DNA from: Dentipellis sp. KUC8613
Lineage: Eukaryota; Basidiomycota; Agaricomycetes; Russulales; Hericiaceae
Reading direction: 5' to 3'
Length of the DNA: 64,000 bases
Assembly: GCA_002286715.1 (NCBI GenBank)
Contig: NSJX01000023.1
Coordinates: 68,524 to 132,523 of the forward strand
Position numbers and translations under genes: made by a program. Position 1 is the first letter of the stretch, and each line of letters opens with the position of its first letter. Positions 23,801 through 36,557 of the stretch are shown one piece after another. The notes under the pieces are model-generated. The model was not told the DNA's origin and searched no databases. It saw nothing but the letters and a program-made list of their open reading frames with translations.

Positions 23801-26132
23801 ATGTATGGGGCACCTCCAGCACACATTGGTAAGCTATCGGGGCATGTCTCGATGTTACTCTTTGCTACCTGATCAGGACAAACCCTGGAACCCCAAATTT
23901 GAACATTCTGAACATGTGTTACTGCTGGTGTCTGAGTCTTCAATGCCTTCCAATAGACTCAAGAAGATTGTCATGATCAGCAGCGTTAACGTCGACATGC
24001 ACCGTTGACAGGGATGTGACGGAGCCAAGGGCACCAATGAACGGCCGCGGTGCATTAAACTTTCCGAACACATGTTTCTGCCGTGTCTTTATGACTACCT
24101 AGTCTCGTTCCCGGCCGTTCTGGGGGGAGTGGTAAGTACGCGCCGATGAGATATCGAGTGGCGCAATCCGATGTAACCGATCAGAGTCGGAGTCAAAACA
24201 AATCACTCAGTTCTCGCTTGTTTTGACTCCGCCTTTAATTTCCACTTGAATACCGGGACGGGATACCGAGACGCCTCCCTGAACGTCTGGAACCAAGACT
24301 AACAATTACCCTCAAATGCCTTCCAACAGTCTCAAGAGAAGATCGCCAAAACGGGGATTGCTGACGAGGACCATCGGCGGGAATGTGCAAGGCCCTGCCG
24401 CGGCAAATCCAGCTGTTCGGCAATGGGACGGCGCGTTCTAAGGATAGCTTCCTTTCCTAATCCCCGCCGCTGCCCCCCTCTCGCACGCCCCCCTCTCTTC
24501 CTCTCTGATACAGAAATTTCTGATGTCGAGGGAAGTGAGACGCAGCACCTTCGCGATCAAATTGAGGTCCTAACCCAAATAACCGGTTGCAAGCATAGTC
24601 CCCGGTAAGTGACTGCAAGTTCTCACCGATGTGCGCGACAGATCCGAGTCCTATCTCAATGTTTTGGGCCATCTTAGAAATTGACTCATGCCGCAGGCAT
24701 GGCAATGTTTCTCCTCCTCTACTCTAAGTACGGATGTACGTGGGCCCCATGGCTTGCTTCAGCCGTCATCAGCGCTCGCGGGAATGATTTGGACTTGTTT
24801 TTCCAGCCCCTTCAAATACGTGCCCCGAGACCCTACCCATTTCTCCCCCTGGAACCGGTCAAGACCATGCATAACTTTAACTGCCTCTGCAAGTGCCATG
24901 CCCATTGAGGCACAAGGGTAGGCTCGAGGAAGGCGGGTGGGTTCATCGTCAGACTCTGATCATCGTAAATTGAAAGTTTGACAAATAGTCCAGATTCCGT
25001 CGCCACCATCTACGAATACTGTCGTCTGTCGATATGCTTGCACTGGCATTGAGCGGCGGCGGAGTTTGACCGTGAAGACCTGCGCATTGTGGCGGCCGGC
25101 TCTTATGTTGGCTCGCGGTGCTGGGCTAGAGTGACAGCAGTGAGTCGAAATCGCCATTTAACGCGGACGAACGCACACTCACGGTTCGCGCATTATCGAC
25201 AGGCTGTTATGGCCCGTAAGACACGGGCAATGTACTCGCCTAGGCTTCCGTCAGAATCCACCGGAATTTGCCCCGCGGCGATCGCTGCCATGGGGCACCT
25301 TGGCATCGCCATCGCCATTGCCCTCAGGTCTTCCGAACAGCGTGTATCGTCGGGGACGAACCAGCGTTCGCGCTCGGGAACTCGACGTGCGCCGCGGCGC
25401 CGACAGAGTGCGAGGGGTGCAATCACAGCTGAGTAGTTTGCCATGCTCGCGCAAAAGTAGGCTTTTACCACCCATTTCCATTCACCCGTTGCCGACACGC
25501 ATCTAGCTGCTCCTGATGCATTTTGAGGATAACGCCTTCCTCTCCTTTTCTTGCAAAAACCGCACCCGAATTTGACGGAGATCTTTCCCGCTGCGAGCAG
25601 CAGGCGCTGCCGTCGGGAATTTCGACATCAGGGCGTGCTAGAGCTGGTCAGTAATCTGTTCCGCTCACAAGAACTCGAGCGTTGACTCACCTTCTCGCCA
25701 CGATTTCCAGTCCTTTTCTCGTATACGCTGAAGTTCGTACTGCATCGTCACTTGGACGTAAGACTTGGCCCGGAAACTCGCATTTTCGGCTGCGCGACGA
25801 GCGGCAAGGGTGGCCGAAGGGCTGGCTCCCTGATGTTGGACTACCGCACGCACCTGCGCACCGTGGAGATGAGCGAGTCATGCTGAGTGCGGCGCTGTTT
25901 CTGAGGTGAGCGTTTGTGTGTTCGACTTATCTTTATATACAAAATTCTGTCTTTTGAGGCTGGGCTGTTTCTGTCCTACTATACCTCTAGTTGGTGGTTT
26001 GTATCTTCTGTCTTGTATTTTGATCATTTGCAAGGTCGCTTTGACGGGTCTGCGGGATGACTCGGAAGCGGCATCAAAGGCCAGCACGCTTTCCCTTCTG
26101 ATAGTATAGGACACACGGGACCCACATATCAT
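20890..26132. other. Gene-poor 5.2-kb region
   Basis: No gene model could be supported. Open frames are short, overlapping and of biased composition (Ser/Arg/Pro/Cys-rich). A possible coding relic is near 22465-22600 (plus-strand LRNDLDLQRADLEQAYLSPL, then GEHALRRMKYLRALQ), which then loses its frame. A segment near 23940-23970 recurs imperfectly near 24315-24343 (AATGCCTTCCAA..AGACTCAAGAAGAT-like). A perfect hairpin lies at 24188-24231. Taken together this looks like decayed repeats or intergenic DNA. Confidence 0.5.
24188..24231. repeat. Perfect 14-bp inverted repeat with 16-nt loop
   Basis: CGGAGTCAAAACAA (24188-24201) and TTGTTTTGACTCCG (24218-24231) are exact reverse complements separated by 16 nt. 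No run of T follows directly, so a Pol III terminator is not implied. It may be the closely apposed ends of a decayed element. Confidence 0.7.
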
Positions 26133-26228
26133 GGCCTGGTGGTCTAGTAGTATGATTCCTTCTTAGGGCTCTTCAATTCGCTTGCAGGTCTTTGGAGGAG
26201 GTCCCGGGTTCAATTCCCGGCCAGGCCC
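26133..26228 (+). tRNA. tRNA-Pro (AGG) with a 24-nt intron
   Basis: Acceptor stem GGCCTGG pairs with CCAGGCC (26221-26227), with discriminator C at 26228. The D arm is TGGTCTAGTAGTATGA. Anticodon stem CCTTC (26158-26162) pairs with GGAGG (26194-26198, one G-U). Anticodon AGG is at 26165-26167. An intron of 24 nt (26169-26192) sits at the canonical position one base 3' of the anticodon. T arm GTCCCGGGTTCAATTCCCGG contains the B box GGTTCAATTCC. The overall sequence closely follows eukaryotic tRNA-Pro. Confidence 0.93.
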
Positions 26229-26246
26229 GTCCAAATGGTTGATGAA

Positions 26247-26254
26247 TTTTTTTT
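26247..26254 (+). terminator. RNA polymerase III T-run terminator
   Basis: Eight consecutive T residues begin 18 bases after the tRNA 3' end, a standard Pol III stop. Confidence 0.8.
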
Positions 26255-26511
26255 GCTGGCTCCTCAATGAGGGACACGAGGAGCAAACTTCTGGGACGTT
26301 CGAGGACGCGATGCGACGAAGAAGAGTGTGGGGGCACGCGACTTGCACGCGTGACGTCGCGCGGAGTATGTAATGATGCTGACTCGGGCCGGGGTGTCTA
26401 CGTCTCCAAAGTTCGTCTTCAATCTTGCCATCTTACCACCTCCTTCCATCCTCCCCTCGCCCCCCTCACCGAACACACTGGTCTCAAAGCACAACTAATT
26501 GAAGCTGCGGG

Positions 26512-27710
26512 ATGAGCGAGACATCAACAACGTACGACCGCGTCCTCGCCGGCCACCTCGGCTTCCTCACCGAGGAGCAGCAGGAGCGCTTCGCCGCATT
26601 CAAAGACAACCTCGCCAGCGCGCGGCTCTACCAGCCGCCATCGCCACCATCCGTGCAGCCCTCGCACGACGACGCAACGCTGCTGTACGCCCCCGCTCCG
26701 CCTACCGCGCACTGCGCCCGCTGACGACCGCGCGACCCGCAGCCGCTTCCTGCGCGCGCGCCGCTTCGAGCCCGACAAGGCGCAGAGGCAGTTCACGACG
26801 ACGGAGGACTGGCGGCGGCAGCAGGACATCGGGCGCCTGTACGCGACGTTCCCCGCGGACGAGTTCGAGCGCGCGAAGCGCTTCTACCCGCGCTGGACGG
26901 GCCGCCGCGACAAGGTGCGCCCCGCTCGCCCGCGCGCGCAGAGTCGACGAGTGTGCTCATGCGGACCAAGTCCAGCACGGCGTGCCGGTGTATGTCTTCC
27001 GCCTCGCGTCGCTCACGGGCCCGATGCAGAAGGAGCTGAACGCGGTGCCCGTTGAGCGGCGGTACCAGCGCATGTGCGTCTTCCTACTATCCTCCTCCCA
27101 TAGCAATCATCAACTGATCTACCCAAACGCACGCAGCGTCGCACTCTGGGAATTCATGTCGCGCTTCACGCTCCCGCTCTGCACCGCGCTCCCGCACCCG
27201 CACGACGACAAGACGCCCATCTCGACCGTGACGTCGATCATCGACCTCGAGAGCGTCTCGCTCGGCACGATGTGGTCGCTGCGGCACCACCTGCAGCAGG
27301 CGTCCGAGCTCGCGACCGCGCACTACCCCGAGACGCTGCACCGCATCGCCGTCGTCAACGCGCCCGCGTTCTTCCCCACCGTCTGGGGCTGGATTAAGGC
27401 CTGGTTCGACGAGGGCACGCGCACCAAGGTCATGGTCCTCGGCCGCAACCCCGGCGAGCAGCTCCGCACGTTCATCGAGCCCCACAATCTGCCCAAGGCG
27501 TACGGCGGCGAGCTCGAGTTTGCGTTTGAGGACGAGCCGGTGCTCGACGAGCCCGCGCGGGAGGCGCTCGGGGGCGAGATGCCCAAGGGCCCCATTGTCT
27601 TTGTCGATGGTAAGGCCGTGCGCCCGGCTGTGCCCGAGGAAGAGCCCAAGCCTTCGCAGGAGAAACGGACGAGCAAGGATACGAACCGGAGCCAGGGTGA
27701 TAAGAAGTGA
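26512..27710 (+). CDS. Sec14-like CRAL-TRIO phosphatidylinositol-transfer protein
   Basis: Four exons joined by introns at about 26686-26743 (GTACGC..CGCAG), 26915-26974 and 27073-27138. The N-terminal CRAL-TRIO helical domain has LGFLTEEQQERFAAFKDNL and LLRFLRARRFEPDKAQRQF. The lipid-binding domain reads HGVPVYVFRLASL, SIIDLESVSLGTMWSL, ASELATAHYPETLHRIAVVN, APAFFPTVWGWIKAWFDEGT and IEPHNLPKAYGGELEFAFED. The C-terminus is short, acidic then basic (EEEPKPSQEKRTSKD). The gate-type PxxLPxxYGG motif and the YPE...VNAP motif are intact. Predicted cytosolic lipid exchange or presentation between membranes, supporting phosphoinositide signalling and Golgi trafficking. Basidiomycetes carry several Sec14 paralogues, so a one-to-one name is not assigned. 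Stop is TGA at 27708-27710. Convergent with the SCC2 gene. Confidence 0.9.
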
Positions 27711-28053
27711 GACGCAGTCTGGGATCTAGTGTAGCGGGGGGTACGGTATTCGATTACATACATACACATACACACTGTGCGTGCGGGCATACAGTATCGC
27801 ACCACAGTGCGAGGTGGGTGGGTGGCGTTAGCTTAGCTATGTACTAGTTGCTCTACACTCTACATCTTTCATCTGGTGGTGGAGGTATACAGTGGCCAGT
27901 CCGGGAGGCTTGTGCGCAACAACGACAGCGACCAAGAAGCAAAGCGAGCAGTCCATATGGGTAAGTGTTAGCATAATAATAACCTAAGTGCGGTGAGGAG
28001 CAGAGAGAAAGAGTAAAGAGACAACAGACAACAAACAACAGAAAGGGTTGAAC
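27711..28053. other. Intergenic between convergent SEC14-like and SCC2 genes
   Basis: Shared 3' flank of the two convergent genes with CA-rich ACATACACATACACAC. No gene seen. Confidence 0.5.
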
Positions 28054-31000
28054 TTATTCGAAATCATCTTCGGGCTCAGGCGCGACTCCATCCTCCGTCC
28101 ACACGTGCAAAAACTACTCTGTTATTCAGCCATCATCAACGCAGGATTGGGTTGATCACTTACAGTATCCCGTTGGGCAGCCATGTCTTCCGTCGTCAAC
28201 ATCGGGGTAATCGCAAACGGCAGACGCTCCCACGCGAGCGGCTGAGCATTGCGCCTCGTTGCAGGCCTATCCCCCAGCGCGTTCTTCTTCCCAATGACCC
28301 ACTTCACACATTTACTTCATAGAAGGTCAGTCGCGAAGTACATCTTAGGAAGAGGAAGACTCACTCTTCAGACAGACCGTATGTGTTCTTCAGGTAGGCC
28401 TTCAACAGCATGATGATGCCAATGATGACCGACGCACGCATGAGTGGCAGCTTGTCTAGCAATTTCCACACCAGAGGCTCAGCAGCTGCATCGACCACAA
28501 CATAAGCACCAATCTCCACGAAGAGCATCTCAAATAACATACCTCCCCCCGGCGCCGGCGCATGCTCCGGCACTGCCACGTTCACCTGCGCATCCCCCAT
28601 CTCCACATCCGCACCGGCACCAACGCCCTCGACGCGAATCGGCGCATGCAGCTGCGCAAGCAGATGCGCGGGCGAGAGCGTCTCGACGAGCTGCATGCCG
28701 ACGGTCGAGAGCACGCCCGTGGCGCTCTTCGCGACCATGAGTACCTCCTCCTGCGTCTTGTAGTCGAACGCGGCAAAGTTCTCCGCCATGTAGCGCGCGA
28801 AGTCGACGTCGTCTTGCGTGCACGCGCCCGGGTTGTGCACGTCGAAGACGCGCACGAGCGCCTTGAGGAAGTCGAGCTTCGACGCGCGCTTCTCGCGCAC
28901 GAGCGAGTACCAGCGCTGGAGGAGTGCGACCGGGGTCGATTGCTGGATGCGGTAGCCTATGGGCGTGGTCAGCTCCGTACTGTGGGGAATTAGTGGACGA
29001 GGACTCACCTTGGATCGGGCCATTGGCGAGCTTCTTCTGGTAGTCGAACGAGGCTCGTGCGCTGACGGTGTATCGGGCATTGAGGATCGACGCGTGCTTG
29101 CTATGCAAGATGGCATGCAGTGCACTGGCTCGCGAGCTCAAGGCTGGACTTGGACTTGTCTCCAAAGCCACGATGACAGGGAAGGACTACGCAAGGCTGA
29201 GCCCTCGTGGCCAGGTAGAAAATAGGAATACTTACCTGGAGTGGATGCGCAAGACCTTGCTTGATGGTGAAGCTGAGGATATCGATGGCGGCTGCTTGCG
29301 TCTGCAGATGTTGAGACAGCGCAGCTTGCAAGATCGGGTCGAGGTACCGCTGTACAATTGCCGAACTCACACTACAGGTGGTGAGTAACGACCGGATCTC
29401 AGTAGCCTGGGCAAACTTACCCAGAATCGGCGAAACCGTCTGTATTGCCGACGAGCTCCTCCATATTGACATCGGTGGTCGCGCCTGCTTTGCCGCTCTC
29501 TGTAAAGACAATGAGAAATCAAAACATGACTTTGACGAGGGATACTCACGCTTCTCCTTAGCGGAGTGCTTCGCTGCTTCCGATAGCAAGAATTCCTGCA
29601 TGATCTTGAGCAAACGGCCTCGGCTCTCTTCCTCGGGAGACGCAAAGATAGCATCCATAATCATGGCTGAGGATTCCATGGTCATAAGGGTAGGCTGGGC
29701 TCGGAACAAGAATCCTACGGGCAACGCAATCAGCAGACGCCGAGAGAAAAAGCGAGAAGCACCAACCTAGGCATTGCAGAACTCGGCCACGGATCCCACC
29801 TTCCTTGTACTTCCGATAGAGCTTCAGTAGGCTGTTGTAGACATGCTCCAGAATTGGTCCCTGCAATCACATTAACTCGAAATTCATTTTTTGCTTCAAA
29901 CCAAGAAAACCCACCTTGGTTACGCTGTCCAGCTCCTCGACCAGTTCTATATAAAATAATCAAACTACTGATACTTAGATCACGGCAATGAAACACGTAC
30001 CTGGAGTTTCGTTCCTCAACTGGTCAAAGTCGCAGTGTTCCGCCAAAAGAGAGACGATGTAAATTAAGATCGAGAGGGCGCGCATATCATTGGGTTTCAT
30101 TGCTGTCGTGGTATCCTTTTCAAGAAACTCCTGCGTACGATCTGAAGCAATACACTGAGGACCCAAATGCATGTTACCCAAAACGATACGCACTGTTGCA
30201 GGACTTCAACAATCCAGTCAAGCGTCGATATTCGTGCGTCAGATTCTGTACGACTGCGCACATGCATGCGACCGTTTCTTGTAGAGCCTACGGGAGAATC
30301 AACATTGGTTCATAAAGATATCGTACAGTAAGTGCTTACCGACACGCCGCCAGATCCGGTAGGCCTGATGATCATTGGTTGAAGGGCGAGCTGCAGTTCT
30401 GTGCCGAATTTGGCAGCGGTCTTGGGCATGAAGGGAATCGACACGCGGAAGATCTTGAGGAGGTAGTCCGATGTGATCTGCTCTTCGGTCTAATAAGAAG
30501 ATTTAAAGTTTATCAGTGGCAATCATCGTATCACGAGATAAAAGGTATGTACCGTGGTAGCATTCTTCAAGTACGGGAGCAAGGTAGATGCGTTGGATCC
30601 AGAGAGAACTGCGGGATATGCAGACGTGAACAGGTAAATCGTCCGGATGCAGTTCACCACAGTCTGCGAAATGACGATCAGACAGTGTTGTGAGTCAGTC
30701 AATGGACACTCACGAAGCCCGGCAATTCGGAGGCGTCGACAAGTCCGTCGATCAAAGCCTCACAGATCTCGCTGTAGCGAGCATGCAAACTGCTCGCCTC
30801 AGGACCCTCCTTGTCTGCCATGATCTTGTGCAACATATCCTCGAGTGGTGATTGCCTATCTCTGAAGTTACCGGACACGGCCATGATAATGGAGACCTTG
30901 GCCAATAATTGCGTCTTGTCGCCAGAGTTAGCTGCAGACGCACCACCACTCCTAGGCTTATGAGTCGAAGCCATGTTCGAGTTCTGGAACCACAGCTCCT

Positions 31001-34000
31001 CGATGGTCTTCACGGCCAGATCCTTCACAGTATCATCTTCATCGAACATCCGCAGGACGAGCTTCGTGCAGATATCGATGCGACGGCGGTCGTCATCAAT
31101 GACGCTGTAGAAGGACTTCAAGAGCTTGATGACGCGTTTGCGCACACCGAGACCAGTATCCGCTATGCGCTCGGCGATCTTCTGGTAGTAGTCTCCGGCG
31201 ACTTCAGGCGAGTCGATCATGTACTTGCCGATGAGCTCGACTGCAGCATCACGGACGGCAGGAGAACTATCGAGTAGATGACTCTCGATACCGCGACGAA
31301 CATTAGCCTGTGCAACACCGTCAGATCTCTGAAGACTAGGAAGAACGGGTGATACCTACTGCCGATAATATCGTGGGATCGCTGGTGACGATTTGTCCGA
31401 GTGCGCGCAACGCTTTAGTCCGCATGAAGACCGGCGGGGCGTCCAATGCCAGAAGAATGACGTTCAAAATCGGATGATACGAGTTCTTCAGATCTTGGAT
31501 AATTCCAATTTCTTCCGCAATACCGTCCATCCGGGCGACCTCGTCTTCCGACCTAGGGCACGATCAGCCCAGATCAGAGGGAAGAAATTGGAAGTGAGTA
31601 CCCACCCGACGTCGAAGACATCATTGCCAGAATCTTTCCAGACGTCTCGCAAGGCAGTCTTGAGCCTACCACCGAATAAGAGGAGCTTGGTGTTGTCAGC
31701 CTTGATCAAGTTCATATCATCACCGCCGTCAGACAAGATATTGTTGCATTGCTTCAGCACATTGGCCAGCTCTTGCCCCCAAGTGACAGCAGTGAGCTCT
31801 CTGGCGCTCTGAAAACGCGACATCACTTCAGTAAATATGCAGCTTACCGCAGACATGTAACTTACATCATATGCCTGATCCTCTGAAGACCTCTTCGACA
31901 AGTGCGAGAAGATGTCTCGATGTACCTGAGCCAATTGCGCCAATTGCTTGAGATTCGCACTTGAGAAGACCTCATCGAGTGGCTTCAAGCCATCCTCGCC
32001 GTTCCTCCGTTTGACTTTGAGCGTGCTCAAGCGGAGTCGTGCAGCAATCACCCCAAGATGATCGAGAGCAATGGTCTTCGCAGCGTTGTTCTCACCCTCC
32101 TTCACATGCGTGTTCTTGACGTCATCCAGTGAGGATACCTACAGACCAGGGGACGCTCAGTGTCACCACGTGGTTCGCATAAAGTAGAACGCACCATGAA
32201 CCTGCAAATGATGCCCAGCAGCAAACCAGCCGCCGGCCACTCCGGCCAGAAGAGCACTACGAGCAGATCGGACACGAGATTATCGAGGATGGCACGGTAT
32301 TCCGCCTCATTCGAGTTCTTCGTGGCCTTCCCCCTTCCTGATCTTTGCGTAAGGAACAGAATGATCGTCTTCGCCGCCTTCGTAGCCGATTCTAATCCTG
32401 ATGTATACAGATAGATTTCCTGGTCGCGGAAGCAGGCGATTAGATATATACGTGGATAGCTCAAGAATACTCACCTTCTCATCAGTCTCGTCAAGAAATG
32501 CCGGCGATGCAACATCACTCGCACTTTCCTGCCGACGCATCGCGAGTTTCTGTTGTCTTGCCTTCGCCAGCCTGCGTGCCTCGATCCGAATGCCATGAGC
32601 GGACGTCTGCACCAGCTGCAGCAGAAGTGCGGAGACCGTCCGAATTGAACGCCCGTCTCGCAAGCGGAACTGGCCGGCCTTCTGCTTCGTATCAGAGAGC
32701 TTGATCAGCGAGGTCAAAATCTCCTCGATGATCCACGAGCGCTGGTCTTCGTGGTTAGCAAAGATCTAAGCAGAGAAGATGTTCAGCAAAGCAAGCATAT
32801 CGTTGGTGAGATCACTCACGCTCCGGATAAGGGACAGAGCGTCTAGCCTGAGTCCCCGCATTGCACTATGCCCAAGGGTATTCAGGACCACATTCTCCTT
32901 CTTGCCCTTCCCTCTCTCATCACCCTCCTCAACGACAAAAAACGGCCCGATGGCGATATAAACAGCCTGAATGATGATCGAGTCGGACATCACCACAGTA
33001 TCCGCGCAAATGAGGTTATTCATCCGTGGGAGCACAGACGACAGAGCTTGAAACGTCTCCGCCAGCTGTCTCCGATGCTCTCTCGGCTCATACGAGCCCG
33101 GCTTCGCCAGATATCGCAGCAGTGGGGGCGCCTGGCCCAAGTCCGCCGCAGTCGCCTCGACGAACGGGTAGATGATCCTGCTCAGCTGGTTCTTGATCGT
33201 CGCGAAACAGGACGTGATCAGCTCCTCCGAGTAGACCTGTTTCGTGAGCCGGTCGCTGCCGAGCAGCGCGACGCAGCAGTCGGCAGCGAGAATGCTGTCG
33301 CGCGCGACGTCCAGGATGCGTGTGAGCTTGTCCATGTCGATGTCAGTCAGTTCGTCGGGCGGTGGTTGGACGTCCATGGCGTCCGCGTCCCCATCGGCCG
33401 CACTGTCGCCGTCGAGCCGCGGCGTTTGTGACATAGACCGTCTTGAAGCCTGCGTGCTGCTCTTCTTGTTGCCCTTCGAAGTCTTCCTCTTCGTCGGCGA
33501 AGAAGTCACACTTCTAGTACCCGAAGACGCAGAATGTGCCTCGGTCTTGAACGGATCCAGATCCTCGCCTACACGCACAGACCGCTCGAGCATCTTCAAG
33601 ATCCGAGACAGCATTGTCGTATCCATGTCCGCAACGCTTTCAGGAGCCTTGGCTTTGCCGTCCCGGGGCGTACCAGCAACTCCGTTATGTCCACGCATGC
33701 GCTTGACAGGCCGCGTGGCCTGGCCGATGTATTTTGTCAGTTTGCGAATCAAGTTGGAGTTCAGTTGTGGTCGTGAAGTATCGACCGTCAGAGGGGAGAA
33801 GAATTCAGCAGGGAGGGATTCAAGTTCGGCATCGGCAGGCAGCGCGTCTTCAGCCTCAAAGATGTCCTCCAGCAGCGCAGTCAGCTTTTCTATAGGGCCT
33901 GCAGTCGATTTTGTATATCAGTAGTCACGAAAATGTGCATATATGCGTACCTCTGACATCGCGGTCGCCCGTACGCTTCGCAGACTTGACGACGTCGCTC

Positions 34001-35392
34001 ATTCCCAAGCTCGTCTTGCGCGGCTTGTAATCGTCTTCTTCGGACCCATACCCACCCAGGTCATCGTCATCGTCGTCAATCTCGCGCGCCCTCTTTGCAG
34101 TTGGTGTCTTCATCACCGCCTTCTTCACCGGGGACGGGGTCATCCACGGCCGCGAGGAAGGCGGCGGCAATTCCACATACGCCTGCAGTTTCTTCTTCCT
34201 GACAGGCTGAACCGGCGTGATCTGCGAAGACTGCGACTGTGAATACTGCGAATGCGCCCGCGATTGCGACGACGACGCGGAACTTTGCGATGCGGTGATA
34301 GGTGATGGCGAGGACGGCGGCATCGTCAGGGAAGACGACGACACGGTGCGATGTACAGTCGCCGACGCAGTACGACTCACGGCCGCCGATGCGGGACGAT
34401 TCACCGTCGCCGACGCGTTCCGATGGGCACTCTGCACACGCTTGATCGCGGGCGACTGGATCTGCTCCTCGGACTTGCGCTTCTGCGGCGTCAGCACGGG
34501 CGGGGCCAGCGCAAGCGGGTCGGGGCTCGACGCCCGCGCAGGAACCGCGGGCTTCCAGTCGCGCTCGCGCTTCACCGGCACCGCCGGGTTGTTATACTTC
34601 GCAGCCTGTGCCTTCTCCAGCTCGCGGCTGGACTTGTCCAAGAAGCTATTGAAAAAGCCCGCCGACTCCTGCGGCGGGTACGTCTTCTGCGCGGGGCGCG
34701 GCGGGGGCTCGACAAGCGCATTCGCGAGGGAGGAGGAGGACGAGCGGATCCCCGGGGGCGGTGGGGTGGGATAGGAGAGACTCGGCATCGTATGCTGGAA
34801 GATGGACTGGGAAAACGCGTTGCTGGGGTACGACGGCTGGGACGGGTACGACCAGTATTGCGCCTGGGGCTGATAGTCTCCATAAGAGCTGCGCATATAT
34901 TCAGCTTCGCGCCTCCAATTCCACAAAAATATCGAAGTAGACGTACTGGGTGTTCTGCTGCCCAAGATATCGCACAGCATCGTTTCGGGTGTTCGCCCAG
35001 TACCCCGAATCGTTGCTGGGCACCTGCTGCGACTGCAGATGGTTGATCTCGTTCGCGTACTGCGAGTACGGCGTCGGATTGCTAGTCGGATACGAGTAAT
35101 TGCTCGCGCCGTAGTACTGCGGCTGCACGTAAGAAGGGGTCGTGGCGGGGGTTGTCAGGCCGCCCAAATGGCGCGCAACTGGCACATTCCATCAGACAAG
35201 ATCGTCTGGAGTGCGCAGAATTCATAACGTACCGTGAGTCGTGGGGGTGGCAGACGCGAAGGGGTACACTGCGAGCAGACGGTGGGCGTCCTGCACGGAG
35301 TCCGCAGCGGCCCTGCTGGCCTGTGCGTCGGAGGAGGAGTACGGCTGCGGGTAGCCGCCATTGGACGAGGCGTACCAGCCGTTGCTGCTCAT
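28054..35392 (-). CDS. SCC2: Sister chromatid cohesion protein 2 (cohesin loader Scc2/Mis4/Nipped-B)
   Basis: Long multi-exon gene encoding roughly 2,000 residues, read from ATG 35392 ([18 protein letters not shown]) to TAA 28056-28054 (EPEPEDDFE at the end). The first 500 or so residues are disordered and Ser/Pro/Gln-rich, with basic and acidic tracts ([20 protein letters not shown]). The remainder is HEAT-repeat solenoid: [33 protein letters not shown] segments, [36 protein letters not shown], and [24 protein letters not shown] blocks. The C-terminal Nipped-B domain includes [20 protein letters not shown] and [20 protein letters not shown]. With Scc4 it loads cohesin onto chromatin. An in-frame ATG at 35518 could add 42 residues. 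I prefer 35392 because the upstream addition looks unlike the following low-complexity leader. Confidence 0.9.
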
Positions 35393-36027
35393 GATGTCGG
35401 GGTTGGTGGAAGAGAGGGAGTTGGCGGTCCGCGCGCTCTGAGCGAGGATAGACGCGACCACGACTCGCGCTAATTGGCCACAGGTTACGCTGACTAAGCA
35501 GGCTCCGAATAATGGCATATACGTATAATTTATGTGGCTTTCTTAGATGTAAGTAAGTACCTGTGTAACGATCCTGCGATAAATAATGTTTGCGAGGTTT
35601 CGAGACAGACACGGTTCGGTGGACAACGGACACAACCGCAATTCATCCTATCCATGTGCAACTTACTCAAATGATCACAAAGAGCATCGACCACGCATGG
35701 CATGGCAAACGGATAAACACAGACTTCGACCACATTGTCTGCTCCATTACCCCACCCAAACCCAGGAGAAACGAGAACTACTAAGCATAGAAGTAAAGTA
35801 CCGCGCGTCATCCAGTGTCTGCGTCTTGTACAGTTCGAATGAATGTAATCGATACATACAAAGGTGTGAACAATTAAGGGAGGAAATGTAAGAGTGTAAA
35901 GGAGAAACCTGGGTTCAGAACGGGGCGGGGAGGAAGACAGGACGAAGATGCGTAGCACGCGTAAGTACTTCAACAGGGCAGACACATCACGACGTCTGGA
36001 CACGCTCGTGAACAAGGAGGGGGAGAT

Positions 36028-36083
<56 letters not shown>

Positions 36084-36557
36084 CGAGGAAGGGCAGGAAA
36101 TGCTATTTACATAGCGATAACGATACCTGAAATACCACAGCGAGGAAGACAGGAAGTACCAGCCTGCGATGCGCCTCGGCGCACCGCGATGTCCAGGGTA
36201 TAGACCGTAGCGCCAGCGGCGGAAAACATATCCATAAAGCATCACGTACACGATCTCGACCGTAGACGAAGACGACACGAACGCAAGGACGACCGGAGAG
36301 CGAACGATCCGCAGACGATGGTGATACGGGGGGACGTGGGGGCGTAGAGACGTTCAGCAAAACCCAAAACACGGATCAGCGAAGGAGAAAACATAAATAA
36401 GGTTAAGAACTGATGGCGAGAGCTGAGAAGGGTGGTATCTTTTGCGATGATATAGTCGAGTAGGTGTGAGGGGGCCAGACATGACGCTCTCGTTCACCTG
36501 CAGCCGCCGTCAGTCCATCTGACGCACACAACACAAAGCCCTATACTTACCGGCCTC
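35393..36557. other. Intergenic; SCC2 promoter and MSB2-like 3' flank
   Basis: No gene seen. It contains the (AG)24 microsatellite at 36032-36079. The open frames across it are low-complexity or unspliceable. Confidence 0.5.
36032..36079. repeat. (AG)24 dinucleotide microsatellite
   Basis: Uninterrupted AG repeat of 48 bp, about 640 bp upstream of the SCC2 start. It reads as CT on the SCC2 sense strand. Confidence 0.95.
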
